Notes under the pieces: model-generated
Seen by the model: the letters and a program-made list of their open reading frames with translations, nothing else
The model's database searches: none
Told to the model about the DNA's origin: nothing
Program-made: the position numbers and the translations under genes
In this document: piece by piece, positions 9,229-17,540 of the stretch
How positions within the stretch are numbered: the first letter of the stretch is position 1
Layout: every line of letters starts with the position of its first letter
DNA from: an uncultured Litoreibacter sp.
GTDB lineage: Bacteria; Pseudomonadota; Alphaproteobacteria; Rhodobacterales; Rhodobacteraceae
Length of the DNA stretch: 64,000 nt
Direction of reading: 5' to 3'
NCBI RefSeq assembly: GCF_947501785.1
Contig: NZ_CANMXB010000001.1
Coordinates: 682,001-746,000, forward strand

Positions 9229-9617
9229 GCGCGGCGGGCCACCGTGATTCTAGCTCGGACACCATATCTAGTCATTTCGGGTGTCAGAATTCTAAACCGT
9301 GTAGTTTGAAACCGGGCTGCGGCTTTCGCTTGGCGGCAATATGGTAACGGAAATGTAACACCGTCTATATCTGGTATGAGTTTCTTTTCGTCCCACCATA
9401 GAGCCGAAAAACCTGTGAACGAATCTGTGGATCGTTCAACCGGTTTTGAAGGTCAGTCGGGTAAGTGGGCCTGTTTTATTTGTTTTTTTCCACAGGGGGC
9501 GTGGTTAACAAACGGTTACTGATCTGTGGGTAGTGTCTGGCCGTTCTGACTTGTCGAAAGGTCAACAAAAAAATCCGGCATAGCATGGTAAAAATTCCGT
9601 TGACGGTGTGGGGGCAT

Positions 9618-9633
9618 ATCCTTCAGGTTGTGC
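9618..9633 (+). promoter_or_regulatory. Candidate NrdR box (upstream, weaker copy)
   Basis: ATCCTTCAGGTTGTGC matches 9 of 16 consensus positions, mainly in the right half (TTGTG). Its start is exactly 31 bp from the stronger box, the spacing expected for cooperative NrdR binding. Taken alone it would be too weak to call. Confidence 0.35.
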
Positions 9634-9648
9634 GGGCTGATAAGGCGG

Positions 9649-9664
9649 CCACCACATGTTGTGT
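9649..9664 (+). promoter_or_regulatory. Candidate NrdR box (downstream copy)
   Basis: CCACCACATGTTGTGT matches 12 of 16 positions of the NrdR consensus ACACWATATATWGTGT and has the expected dyad (CAC-N-ACATGT-N-GTG). It lies about 190 bp upstream of the nrdJ start. NrdR is known to repress ribonucleotide reductase genes through paired boxes about three helical turns apart; a weaker partner is at 9618-9633. Confidence 0.55.
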
Positions 9665-9852
9665 TTTTTTTGGTGGCGACAGGGACGGGACGAAAAAACC
9701 TAAACATGTGAGCGCCGCAACAGGCGCCATGCCTGCATCACTCGTGCAGGCCGTAGGTATCCTCACCCCTAACGATTGCGCGGCCCGCGTTGAGGCAGGC
9801 CATTGATTTGAAGACACGGGCGGAAGCCACGCAGGTAGGGAACCAAAGACCG

Positions 9853-12800
9853 ATGAAAATTGACCGTAAGCTGACGCAGGCAGGCAAAGACGCATATGAG
9901 GCGTTGGAATTCACGATGACCGCATCGGAAATCCGCAACCCGGACGGGACCATTGTGTTCAAGCTCGACGATGTGGAAGTGCCCGCGACTTGGAGCCAAG
10001 TGGCCTCGGACGTGATCGCGCAGAAATACTTCCGCAAAGCCGGCGTGCCTGCGCGGTTGAAGAAGGTCAAAGAAAAGGGCGTGCCTGCCTTCCTGCAACG
10101 CTCCGTCGCGGACGAAGCTGCGTTGAAGAAAGTACCCGAAGATCAGCGCTTTAGCGGCGAAACCTCAGCCAAACAGGTGTTTGACCGTTTGGCGGGCGCC
10201 TGGTGCTACTGGGGCTGGAAAGGTGGCTACTTCACCACTGAGGCCGACGCGCAGGCCTATTACGACGAAATGCGCGTGATGCTGGCCAAACAAATGGCCG
10301 CTCCGAACTCTCCACAATGGTTCAACACTGGCCTACACTGGGCCTATGGCATCGACGGTCCGGCCCAAGGCCACCACTATGTCGATCATGAGACGGGGAA
10401 ATTGACCAAGTCGAAATCCTCCTACGAGCACCCGCAGCCCCACGCCTGCTTCATTCAGTCGGTCAGCGATGATCTGGTGAATGATGGCGGTATCATGGAT
10501 CTGTGGGTGCGCGAAGCACGGCTGTTCAAGTATGGCTCTGGGACAGGGACCAACTTCTCCTCGCTTCGCGCAGCAAACGAGCCTTTGTCAGGTGGCGGCA
10601 AGTCGTCCGGCCTCATGGGGTTCCTGAAAATCGGTGACCGGGCAGCCGGCGCGATTAAATCAGGCGGGACAACCCGTCGGGCAGCCAAAATGGTGATCGT
10701 GGATGCCGATCACCCCGATATTGAAGAGTTCATCGACTGGAAGGTGCTGGAAGAGCAGAAAGTGGCGTCCATCGTCGCAGGCTCCAAGATGCACGAGCAG
10801 AAGCTGAACGAAATCTTCAAGGCGATCAAAGCTTGGGACGGCAAGATCGAAGACGCGGTTGACCCGAAGGCCAACGAGACGCTGAAAGGCGCGATCCGCG
10901 AAGCCAAAAAGGTAGCGATCCCAGAGACTTACGTCAAGCGCGTGCTGGATTACGCAAAGCAGGGCTACACCTCGATTGAGTTCCCAACCTATGACACGGA
11001 TTGGGACTCGGAGGCCTACAACTCGGTGTCCGGCCAGAACTCCAACAACTCGATCCGGGTCACGGACGCCTTCCTTAAGGCTGTTGAAAACGACGGCGAC
11101 TGGGAGCTGATCTCCCGCACCAATGGCGAGACCACGAAAACCATCAAAGCCCGCGACCTGTGGGAAAAAGTGGGCCACGCGGCCTGGGCCTGTGCCGATC
11201 CGGGTATTCAGTACCATGACACCGTGAATGACTGGCACACATGCCCCGAAGATGGCGCGATCCGTGGGTCGAACCCATGTTCCGAATACATGTTCCTGGA
11301 CGACACGGCCTGTAACCTGGCCTCGATGAACCTGCTGACCTTCTACACAGACGGCAAGTTCGACGCCGAGATGTACATGCACGCCACACGTCTTTGGACC
11401 GTGACGCTGGAAATCTCCGTGATGATGGCGCAATTCCCATCGCCAGCGATTGCGCAGCGGTCTTATGACTTCCGCACGCTGGGTCTGGGCTACGCCAATA
11501 TCGGCGGGCTGCTGATGAACATGGGCTACGGCTACGATAGTGCCGAAGGCCGCGCGATGTGTGGCTCGCTGACCGCGCTGATGACGGGTGTGTCTTACGC
11601 GACCTCCGCCGAGATCGCCAAAGAGTTGGGGCCGTTTCCGGGCTACGCCAAAAACGCCGACCACATGCTGCGCGTCATCCGCAACCACCGCAACGCCGCG
11701 CATGGCAATGATGACGGCTATGAAAAGCTGGCCACCAACCCATTGGCGCTGGATCACGCATCCTGCCCCGACCAAGACCTCGTCAAGCTGTCTATGGCGG
11801 CTTGGGATGAAGCACTCGAGCTGGGCGAAAAGCACGGCTACCGCAACGCACAAGTCTCGGTGATTGCACCGACCGGCACAATCGGGCTGGTCATGGACTG
11901 CGACACCACCGGGATTGAGCCGGACTTCGCTTTGGTGAAGTTCAAGAAGCTGGCAGGGGGCGGTTACTTCAAGATCATCAACCGTTCCGTCCCGGCGGCG
12001 CTGGAGACTTTGGGCTACACATCCTCCCAGGTGGAAGAAATCGTCTCCTACGCTGTCGGCCATGCGACGCTGGGCAACGCGCCGGGGATCAATCACACAT
12101 CCCTCATTGGGCACGGGTTTGGCGAGGCCGAGTTGGCGAAGATCGAAGCGGCATTGCCGTCAGCTTTCGACATTCGCTTTGTCTTCAACCAATGGACCCT
12201 GGGCGAGGAGTTCTGCACCGGCACGCTGGGCATCCCGGCTGAGAAGCTGAACGACCCGGGCTTCGACATGCTGACGCATCTGGGCTTCTCGAAAGAGCAG
12301 ATCACATTTGCCAATGACCATGTTTGCGGGACCATGACGCTGGAAGGCGCGCCGCATCTGGAAGAAAAGCACTATTCTGTCTTCGATTGCGCCAACCCAT
12401 GCGGCAAGATCGGCAAACGCTACCTGAGCGTGGACAGCCACATCTACATGATGGCCGCAGCGCAGAGCTTCATCTCCGGCGCGATCTCCAAGACGATCAA
12501 CATGCCGAATGACGCGACCATCGAGGATTGCCAGAAGGCTTATGAGCTGAGCTGGTCCCTTGGTGTGAAGGCGAACGCCTTGTACCGTGACGGATCGAAG
12601 CTGTCGCAGCCTCTGGCAGCAGCCTTGGTTGAGGATGATGACGAGGCGGCTGAGGTGCTGGAAAGCGGCTCGCCCATGGCGAAAGCCGAGGTGCTGGCTG
12701 AGAAAATCGTTGAGAAGATCATTATCAAAGAGGTCGAGAAGGCGCAGGCCCGCACCCGCATGCCGCATCGCCGGAAGGGCTACACCCAGAAGGCCAATGT

Positions 12801-13548
12801 GGGTGGGCACAAGGTTTACCTGCGCACGGGCGAATATGAGGACGGCCAATTGGGTGAGATCTTCATCGACATGCACAAGGAAGGCGCAGGCTTCCGCGCG
12901 ATGATGAACAACTTCGCAATCGCGGTCTCAGTCGGTCTGCAATACGGCGTGCCGCTGGAGGAGTTCGTGGACGCCTTCACCTTCACCAAGTTTGAGCCTG
13001 CGGGCATGGTGCAAGGCAACGACTCGATCAAGAACGCGACCTCCGTGCTGGACTACATCTTCCGCGAGCTGGCGGTGTCCTATCTGGACCGCACCGACCT
13101 GGCACATGTCAAACCCACCGGCGAGACATTCGACGATCTTGGTCGCGGCGAAGACGAGGGCAAAGTGAACATCGCTGAATTGGGCGAGAACGCGGCGTCG
13201 AAATCGCTGGAAGTGCTGAAGCAGATTAGCTCCACCGGCTACCTGCGCAAGCGGGTTCCTTCTGAACTGCGTGTATTGCAAGGCGGCATGGGCGCGACGG
13301 CGTTGGACACGTCGGCGGATCCGGTGGCGGCATTGCAGACCTTGGTGCCAGAAGTCAGCACGCAAGCGCCGCTACAAACCAGTGCGTCCGCGGTGACGTC
13401 CGGCTCGGTGTCGATGTCGGCGCGCGACAAGGCGAAGATGCAAGGCTACGAGGGCGAAGCTTGCGGCGAGTGCGGCAACTACACGCTCGTGCGCAACGGC
13501 ACCTGTATGAAATGCAACACCTGCGGCGGCACGTCTGGGTGTAGCTAA
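9853..13548 (+). CDS. nrdJ: Vitamin B12-dependent (class II) ribonucleoside-diphosphate reductase
   Basis: Makes deoxyribonucleotides using adenosylcobalamin to generate the thiyl radical, so it works with or without oxygen. I chose the ATG at 9853 ([13 protein letters not shown]), giving 1231 residues, the usual size of the large alphaproteobacterial NrdJ. The catalytic core includes [12 protein letters not shown], the [12 protein letters not shown] segment, the PTGTIG loop and GSNPCSEY. The C-terminus is a Cys-rich tail ([26 protein letters not shown]) that likely binds zinc and/or carries the redox-active cysteines. Regulation by NrdR, and perhaps DnaA, is suggested by upstream sites. A hairpin-rich region follows the stop. 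Confidence 0.96.
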   Translation: MKIDRKLTQAGKDAYEALEFTMTASEIRNPDGTIVFKLDDVEVPATWSQVASDVIAQKYFRKAGVPARLKKVKEKGVPAFLQRSVADEAALKKVPEDQRFSGETSAKQVFDRLAGAWCYWGWKGGYFTTEADAQAYYDEMRVMLAKQMAAPNSPQWFNTGLHWAYGIDGPAQGHHYVDHETGKLTKSKSSYEHPQPHACFIQSVSDDLVNDGGIMDLWVREARLFKYGSGTGTNFSSLRAANEPLSGGGKSSGLMGFLKIGDRAAGAIKSGGTTRRAAKMVIVDADHPDIEEFIDWKVLEEQKVASIVAGSKMHEQKLNEIFKAIKAWDGKIEDAVDPKANETLKGAIREAKKVAIPETYVKRVLDYAKQGYTSIEFPTYDTDWDSEAYNSVSGQNSNNSIRVTDAFLKAVENDGDWELISRTNGETTKTIKARDLWEKVGHAAWACADPGIQYHDTVNDWHTCPEDGAIRGSNPCSEYMFLDDTACNLASMNLLTFYTDGKFDAEMYMHATRLWTVTLEISVMMAQFPSPAIAQRSYDFRTLGLGYANIGGLLMNMGYGYDSAEGRAMCGSLTALMTGVSYATSAEIAKELGPFPGYAKNADHMLRVIRNHRNAAHGNDDGYEKLATNPLALDHASCPDQDLVKLSMAAWDEALELGEKHGYRNAQVSVIAPTGTIGLVMDCDTTGIEPDFALVKFKKLAGGGYFKIINRSVPAALETLGYTSSQVEEIVSYAVGHATLGNAPGINHTSLIGHGFGEAELAKIEAALPSAFDIRFVFNQWTLGEEFCTGTLGIPAEKLNDPGFDMLTHLGFSKEQITFANDHVCGTMTLEGAPHLEEKHYSVFDCANPCGKIGKRYLSVDSHIYMMAAAQSFISGAISKTINMPNDATIEDCQKAYELSWSLGVKANALYRDGSKLSQPLAAALVEDDDEAAEVLESGSPMAKAEVLAEKIVEKIIIKEVEKAQARTRMPHRRKGYTQKANVGGHKVYLRTGEYEDGQLGEIFIDMHKEGAGFRAMMNNFAIAVSVGLQYGVPLEEFVDAFTFTKFEPAGMVQGNDSIKNATSVLDYIFRELAVSYLDRTDLAHVKPTGETFDDLGRGEDEGKVNIAELGENAASKSLEVLKQISSTGYLRKRVPSELRVLQGGMGATALDTSADPVAALQTLVPEVSTQAPLQTSASAVTSGSVSMSARDKAKMQGYEGEACGECGNYTLVRNGTCMKCNTCGGTSGCS

Positions 13549-13552
13549 GAGG

Positions 13553-13578
13553 TAAAACTCTTCCTTCGAAGAGTTTTA
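13553..13578 (+). terminator. Hairpin immediately after nrdJ
   Basis: An 11-bp perfect stem (TAAAACTCTTC pairs with GAAGAGTTTTA) with a 4-nt loop begins about 4 bp after the nrdJ stop. It is AT-rich and lacks a clean U-tract. It is plausible as the nrdJ 3' end or an mRNA-stabilising hairpin. Confidence 0.5.
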
Positions 13579-13582
13579 GGAT

Positions 13583-13606
13583 AAGAATTTTCGATCGAAA
13601 ATTCTT
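13583..13606. repeat. Perfect 24-bp palindrome
   Basis: AAGAATTTTCGA is followed directly by its exact reverse complement, with no loop. It could be a protein-binding site or form a cruciform/hairpin. It lies between two further hairpins in the nrdJ 3' region. Confidence 0.75.
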
Positions 13607-13639
13607 GCAACGAGATACAGGGGCGGGTGAGCCCGCCCT

Positions 13640-13740
13640 TGGACGAGGATCAGGCCGCAGGCAATTAAGATACCGGGCGGTACTAACGATGAGCCTGATC
13701 AGCGAAACTTACGGGGCACCTTTGGGTGCCCCTTTTTCTT
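13640..13740 (+). ncRNA. Candidate small RNA, unit 1 of a tandem pair
   Basis: There is no coding potential that I trust here. Distant arms GATCAGGC (13648-13655) and GCCTGATC (13693-13700) pair. They are followed by an unpaired stretch AGCGAAACTTAC and a Rho-independent terminator (stem GGGGCACC/GGTGCCCC, 13713-13732, then T5C). The last 42 nt recur with one change 132 bp downstream. The transcript start is a guess and no promoter was identified. It could instead be a simple duplicated terminator. Confidence 0.35.
13713..13738 (+). terminator. Rho-independent terminator, repeat copy 1
   Basis: An 8-bp GC stem (GGGGCACC/GGTGCCCC) with loop TTTG, followed by TTTTTC. It is part of a 42-nt direct repeat (13697-13738). 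Confidence 0.8.
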
Positions 13741-13744
13741 ATGG

Positions 13745-13870
13745 TGCATGGGTTGAGAGGCGAACTCCGCCAAAATCTGCGATTTTCACTCTGTTCTTGG
13801 ACGTCGCGTTTCTGCGAAACGCAACGGAGATCAGCGAAACTTACGGGGCACCTTCGGGTGCCCCTTTTTC
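13745..13870 (+). ncRNA. Candidate small RNA, unit 2 of a tandem pair
   Basis: Contains hairpins AAAATC-TGC-GATTTT (13772-13786) and GCGTTTC-TGC-GAAACGC (13806-13822), then the second copy of the 42-nt repeat with its terminator. The two small hairpins share a TGC loop. The layout resembles tandem homologous sRNA genes, but expression is untested and the 5' end is arbitrary. Confidence 0.35.
13845..13869 (+). terminator. Rho-independent terminator, repeat copy 2
   Basis: Same 8-bp stem as copy 1, but with a stable TTCG tetraloop, followed by TTTTT. It is part of the second 42-nt repeat copy (13829-13870). Confidence 0.8.
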
Positions 13871-13884
13871 GTTTGGCGCGCTGG

Positions 13885-14103
13885 TCAAGTGTCCCGCTTC
13901 ATCTCTACGAGGCGCGCCTTGATATCTGCTGCACGGGCGTCGCCGGCTTCGAGCGCGAAGACGTAGGCGTGGGTGAGGTAGAAACCGGTTGCTTCCTCCG
14001 TTGCGGCGGTATCAGCCGCCTCGATATAGAGGTTGATCAGGGCAGGGCGGTCGTCTTCGGCATGGGCCGCCAGTAGTCGGGCGTCCAGCTCACTCGGCGG
14101 CAT
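13885..14103 (-). CDS. Small hypothetical protein downstream of Rieske oxygenase
   Basis: A 72-residue, acidic, Ala-rich protein predicted to be all helical (LDARLLAAHAEDDRPALINLYIEAADTAATEEATGFYLTHAYVFALEAGD). It resembles a single TPR-like helical hairpin. Its start overlaps the last 14 bp of the Rieske gene, so it is likely translated from the same mRNA. I do not recognise a family. The composition and the overlap suggest a real gene rather than a chance frame. Confidence 0.6.
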   Translation of the reverse strand: MPPSELDARLLAAHAEDDRPALINLYIEAADTAATEEATGFYLTHAYVFALEAGDARAADIKARLVEMKRDT

Positions 14104-15244
14104 GGGCCTGCTTTTGTCGGTGGTCGGAAATGCGGGCTGCTACCCATGCGTGGAAGCAGTGGGTGGGCCCGTCCATCGCCGGAGAAAAGCGGCCACCGTC
14201 AAAGCCGGGGCCATAGCGGCCCTTTTGCATCCCTTCGACAACGAAGATGTCTTCCTCGAACACCTCTTTCCATTGTGCTGTGTTCTTTGCGCGCATCGCG
14301 TCATCCACTTCAGGGGCGGCGTAATAAAGGTGGATATGCTCGGTCGTTTCGTTCACGGCCTTTGGCTCCAGCACAATCGCGAAGGCATGGTCGCGTTGTG
14401 CTCCCAACAAAACATTGGGATAGACGGTGATGTATTCCGCGCCCTGATCCCATTTGTCACTGAGGTCCGCGAAGTCGGGGAACCGTTGGCCGTTCTCGCC
14501 TTCGAACTGGCGGTAAACCAACGTGCCCTGGCCCGAGTATTTGCCCGGCTCTTCGATATGATAGTGGTCTTCAAGACGAGAGTAACTGTTCAGCCCGGGA
14601 TGCACCCAAGGCAGGTGGTAGCTTTCGCAGTAGTTTTCCACGGCCAGCTTGTAGTTGGTCGTGACAGATAGTTGGAATTGGCTATCCGCGCCGCCATGAT
14701 ACATCGGCTGGTCAAACTCCGACCAGCGGGCGATCAGGTCGGCATGCATGTCCTCAAAGGCGGCGGCCTGGCCATCTACATTGATGAAGACCACGTCGCG
14801 CCAGATATGGGAGCGGATCTCTATCAGGCCGAGCGTGTCGCGGTCCATGTCGGGATGGGCGTTTTGGCCCGGGCCGCCAACGTGCGGCGTGGCGACCAGT
14901 TTGCCTTTGGTGGAGTAGCACCAGGAATGATAGGGGCAACGGATCGCGCCTTCGATCTTGCGCGGCTCGGAGACCAGGATCATGCCGCGATGCCGGCAGG
15001 TGTTTTGGAACACGCGGACCGCGCCGTCCTTGTCGCGGATCAAAAGCAGCGGCAGCCCGAGGAACTCGATAGGTTTGGCATCGCCATGCTCTGGCACATC
15101 GGCTCCGACCGCGAGGCCCGCCCATGTCGCGTAGAGCACCGCATCGCGTTCCTCAGTAAAGACTTTCTCGTCAATGTAATGGGCGTTTGGCAGGCCGTTG
15201 GCTTCGGCCACGGGGCGTTGAACGGTGGACAGGTCGGTTGTCAT
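14090..15244 (-). CDS. Rieske [2Fe-2S] aromatic-ring-hydroxylating-type oxygenase, alpha subunit
   Basis: Mononuclear non-haem iron oxygenase of about 384 residues from the ATG at 15244 (MTTDLSTVQRP). The N-terminal Rieske centre is NTCRHRGM ... IRCPYHSWCY (Cys-x-His, Cys-x2-His). The catalytic iron site is in ENYCESYHLPWVHPGLN. Relatives include demethylases and monooxygenases of quaternary amines (glycine betaine, stachydrine, carnitine) as well as ring dioxygenases, so the substrate is not assigned. No reductase gene is adjacent, so electrons must come from elsewhere. The overlapping 72-aa gene is its only close neighbour. Confidence 0.9.
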   Translation of the reverse strand: MTTDLSTVQRPVAEANGLPNAHYIDEKVFTEERDAVLYATWAGLAVGADVPEHGDAKPIEFLGLPLLLIRDKDGAVRVFQNTCRHRGMILVSEPRKIEGAIRCPYHSWCYSTKGKLVATPHVGGPGQNAHPDMDRDTLGLIEIRSHIWRDVVFINVDGQAAAFEDMHADLIARWSEFDQPMYHGGADSQFQLSVTTNYKLAVENYCESYHLPWVHPGLNSYSRLEDHYHIEEPGKYSGQGTLVYRQFEGENGQRFPDFADLSDKWDQGAEYITVYPNVLLGAQRDHAFAIVLEPKAVNETTEHIHLYYAAPEVDDAMRAKNTAQWKEVFEEDIFVVEGMQKGRYGPGFDGGRFSPAMDGPTHCFHAWVAARISDHRQKQAHAAE

Positions 15245-15621
15245 GGGCGCGGCTCCGAGTTGGGCAGAACGTGACCCAGCGTGGCACGATTCGAGCAGGG
15301 ACGGGTTGTCGCACCGCGACAAAGGTTTTCTCACTGCGACTCATTCCGGGTCAGATCGGCGCAGAGGCGAAGTGCAGGATTTCCGCCTATTGGCCCGTAT
15401 TTCATGCGTAGAACTCTGCCGATTAGGGGGCTGGGCCATTTCCGAACGGTTTTTGGGCGGCTCTGCGCTGCACCCAAATCGCAAAAATGGCGGCGGTTTG
15501 CGGTTTTTGGGCCCAAGCGCAAACACCCCCTGACAGCGGGCGGGCGGGTGCACATGTTGACTCTCGAAGTCACCAAGCAGGTGGCCTCGTGACCCTAACT
15601 AACCACTCTAGGAGACCTAAA
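15245..15621. other. Intergenic region between Rieske gene and EF-hand gene
   Basis: About 375 bp separating divergent genes, so it should hold both promoters. I see no RNA gene, no long inverted repeat and no credible small ORF. A clear AGGAG Shine-Dalgarno sits at 15610-15614 for the EF-hand gene. Confidence 0.5.
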
Positions 15622-15858
15622 ATGAAAAAGGTTCTGATCACGACGACTGCTGTTTTTGCCCTGTCCGGTGCTGCGTTTGCGGCCCTGGTCGATGTTGATA
15701 CGGACGGCGACGGCGTTGCGTCCTTCACCGAGATGCTGGCCGTGTACCCCACGCTGACCGAAGAGGGCTTCGGCGCGATTGACACCAATGGCGACGGCGT
15801 TGTGGACGAGGCAGAGATGACCGCAGCCCAAGAAGGCGGCCTTATCCCCGAGGCTTAA
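15622..15858 (+). CDS. Small exported EF-hand calcium-binding protein
   Basis: A 78-residue protein with an N-terminal Sec signal (MKKVLITTTAVFALSGAAFA) and two EF-hand loops, DTDGDGVASFTEM and DTNGDGVVDEAEM, both keeping the Asp/Asn/Gly/Glu calcium ligands. It is probably periplasmic. The start is fixed by the signal peptide and by AGGAG 8 bp upstream. Its function is unknown; small EF-hand proteins of this type are common in Rhodobacteraceae. Confidence 0.9.
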   Translation: MKKVLITTTAVFALSGAAFAALVDVDTDGDGVASFTEMLAVYPTLTEEGFGAIDTNGDGVVDEAEMTAAQEGGLIPEA

Positions 15859-16143
15859 CGCGGGGCGTCTCTCCTCCCAAATGGCTGACACCTCCTCACG
15901 GGACATATCAGCCAAAGGGCGCGCCGTTCTGCTTTCGATGATCTGCCTCGGGTAAAGCACCGGCGCGCCTGTCGGCACCGCTACCCAAGCGCGCTGTCGG
16001 GCAGCACTGTTGGGCCTGTCCGTCCTTCCCGGGCGTATCCGCCCCTTCCAGACTGGATGGGTTCGGGGAATTTTTTGGCAAGCCCTTCGAGGCCAGAGCC
16101 GGGATCAACCCGCTCTGGCCGCCGCTGTTTCTGATGTCGCTGC

Positions 16144-16707
16144 TTACTCGTGGCCGCGTGACAGGGCCGCGACGCCGGTGCGGGCGACCTCGACCAGACC
16201 CAAAGGGTGCATCAGGTCGGCGAAGGCGTCGATCTTCTCGGACGTGCCGGTCATTTCGAACACGAAGCTTTCAAGCGTGCTGTCGACCACGTTGGCGCGG
16301 AAGATTTCGGCCAGACGTATCGCCTCGATGCGTTTTTCGCCGGAGCCCGCGACTTTGAACAGCGCCAATTCGCGTTCCACGCTGGCGCCTTCCTCGGTCA
16401 GGTCATGCACGTCATGCACCGGCACCATGCGGCCAAGCTGCGCTTTGATCTGCTGGATCACCTCAGGCGTGCCGGTCGTCACCACAGTGATGCGGGAGCG
16501 GTGCCCCTCGTGGTCAATCTCGGCCACGGTCAGGCTGTCGATGTTGTAGCCGCGCCCCGAGAAAAGCCCGATGACGCGGGCTAGAACCCCCGCCTCGTTG
16601 GTGACGATGACGGCCAAAGTGTGGGTTTCGATGACATCGGCGTTGGGGTCCTTCAAATCATAGGCGGATTTGCGGGACGTGCCCTTTTTGATGTTGAGCG
16701 GGGACAT
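16144..16707 (-). CDS. ilvN: Acetolactate synthase small (regulatory) subunit
   Basis: Regulatory subunit of acetohydroxyacid synthase; it binds valine and controls flux into valine, leucine and isoleucine. The 187-residue protein contains the N-terminal ACT domain (HTLAVIVTNEAGVLARVIGLFSGRGYNIDSLTV) and the C-terminal IlvN domain (RVNVVDST-type block, here FRANVVDSTLESFVFEMTG). It is on the same strand as ilvB, but two other ORFs lie between them, unlike the usual ilvB-ilvN adjacency. Confidence 0.95.
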   Translation of the reverse strand: MSPLNIKKGTSRKSAYDLKDPNADVIETHTLAVIVTNEAGVLARVIGLFSGRGYNIDSLTVAEIDHEGHRSRITVVTTGTPEVIQQIKAQLGRMVPVHDVHDLTEEGASVERELALFKVAGSGEKRIEAIRLAEIFRANVVDSTLESFVFEMTGTSEKIDAFADLMHPLGLVEVARTGVAALSRGHE

Positions 16708-16741
16708 GGATTAACCCTCTTTCAATTGGTCTTTGCGGGGA

Positions 16742-17206
16742 TCAAAGCCGCGCGGTTGCATCGTAAAACCCGGTCCCGTCGACATAATGTAGGCCTTTGG
16801 ACGTCGCATGGAGCCAATCGAGAAATGGCTCCAGGTTGCGGGCGAGTTGTTCGTCGGACTGGTCCTCGGCGGCGATTGCCAGAACCAGAATTTCGGTTGT
16901 CTTGTTCAGCTCGGCAATGAGTTCGGGGGAGCCGCCGGCTTTTTGCGTCTTGGCCAGTTCGATCTCTTGCGCAAAAACGGATGCACCGGATTCGCCGTCA
17001 AACCCTTTGGCGGTCTGCATGGCGGTGTAGAGTTCGAACTGGATCAGGTCTTCGCCATCCAGAAACACCTCGCCATAGACGGGCGAGGCGTCCTCGCGTT
17101 CTTCCACATCAACGGTGTAGTCGACTTTTAGGTCGCCCAGCGCCACCTCCCAGATCGCGGGATCTGGAAGGCCGGTTTGGCCGAAGAAGTAGATGTTTTG
17201 CGACAT
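16742..17206 (-). CDS. Hypothetical protein inserted between ilvB and ilvN
   Basis: About 154 residues from the ATG at 17206 (MSQNIYFFGQTG); an in-frame ATG at 17221 is an alternative. The protein is acidic and soluble with no signal or transmembrane helix (ends HYVDGTGFYDATARL). I do not recognise the family. It lies 35 bp upstream of ilvN in the same direction and is likely on the ilv transcript. Confidence 0.7.
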   Translation of the reverse strand: MSQNIYFFGQTGLPDPAIWEVALGDLKVDYTVDVEEREDASPVYGEVFLDGEDLIQFELYTAMQTAKGFDGESGASVFAQEIELAKTQKAGGSPELIAELNKTTEILVLAIAAEDQSDEQLARNLEPFLDWLHATSKGLHYVDGTGFYDATARL

Positions 17207-17238
17207 TAGAAGCGCCACCATCTTGTGTTCAACATTTG

Positions 17239-17538
17239 CTAACGCTCCTCCTTCATGGGCCGATCACCAAAGAACACAATCGAGATAATGAGGACAGCTG
17301 CGGCTACCGGCGCGTTAGCAATTACGTAGAAGTAGAACGGGTGTCCACCATACAACTCTATGGGTTCCCAGCCTTGTGGCGTGGCTCCGTCAAGGATCGC
17401 CGCAGCCAATAGCGCGACAGCGATCGCAATAACTCTGCTGACGACAGGCAGCTTCATTAAACGGACCAAAACAAGATAGATGAGGTAATGAATAATCACC
17501 ATTCTTGTCGTGGCCAGAATGTAGAAGCTAACACTCAA
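17239..17538 (-). CDS. Small hypothetical membrane protein between ilvB and ilvN
   Basis: 99 residues with about three hydrophobic helices (IIHYLIYLVLVRLM, IAIAVALLAAAIL, FYVIANAPVAAAVLIISIVFF) and a basic/acidic tail. The start lies 3 bp after the ilvB stop, suggesting co-translation. It looks less GC-rich than neighbouring genes by eye, which could mean later acquisition. No family recognised. Confidence 0.6.
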   Translation of the reverse strand: MSVSFYILATTRMVIIHYLIYLVLVRLMKLPVVSRVIAIAVALLAAAILDGATPQGWEPIELYGGHPFYFYVIANAPVAAAVLIISIVFFGDRPMKEER

Positions 17539-17540
17539 AG

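Larger units (their letters stand above)
9229..9852 (+). promoter_or_regulatory. Long regulatory region upstream of nrdJ
   Basis: About 620 bp without a convincing gene; local AT content is higher than in the flanking genes. It holds three DnaA-box-like 9-mers (9426-9434, 9486-9494, 9525-9533) and two NrdR-like sites 31 bp apart (9618-9633 and 9649-9664). I find no recognisable cobalamin-riboswitch B12 box although nrdJ encodes a B12-dependent enzyme. Small ORFs in this stretch lack protein-like composition. Confidence 0.55.

Noticed and set aside
9229-9852. Cobalamin riboswitch upstream of the B12-dependent nrdJ
   Set aside because: I looked for a B12-box-like element and the large conserved core and found none; the region instead has NrdR- and DnaA-like sites.
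10660-12114. A 484-codon open frame on the minus strand inside nrdJ
   Set aside because: It is antisense to a highly conserved gene, has Val/His/Arg-rich composition typical of reverse-strand shadows in GC-rich DNA, and shows no recognisable motif.
15859-16143. Possible small gene or RNA between the EF-hand gene and ilvN
   Set aside because: The 285-bp gap has short GC-rich repeats (GGCGCGCC-like) but no consistent hairpin with a U-tract, and the small frames lack Shine-Dalgarno sites.
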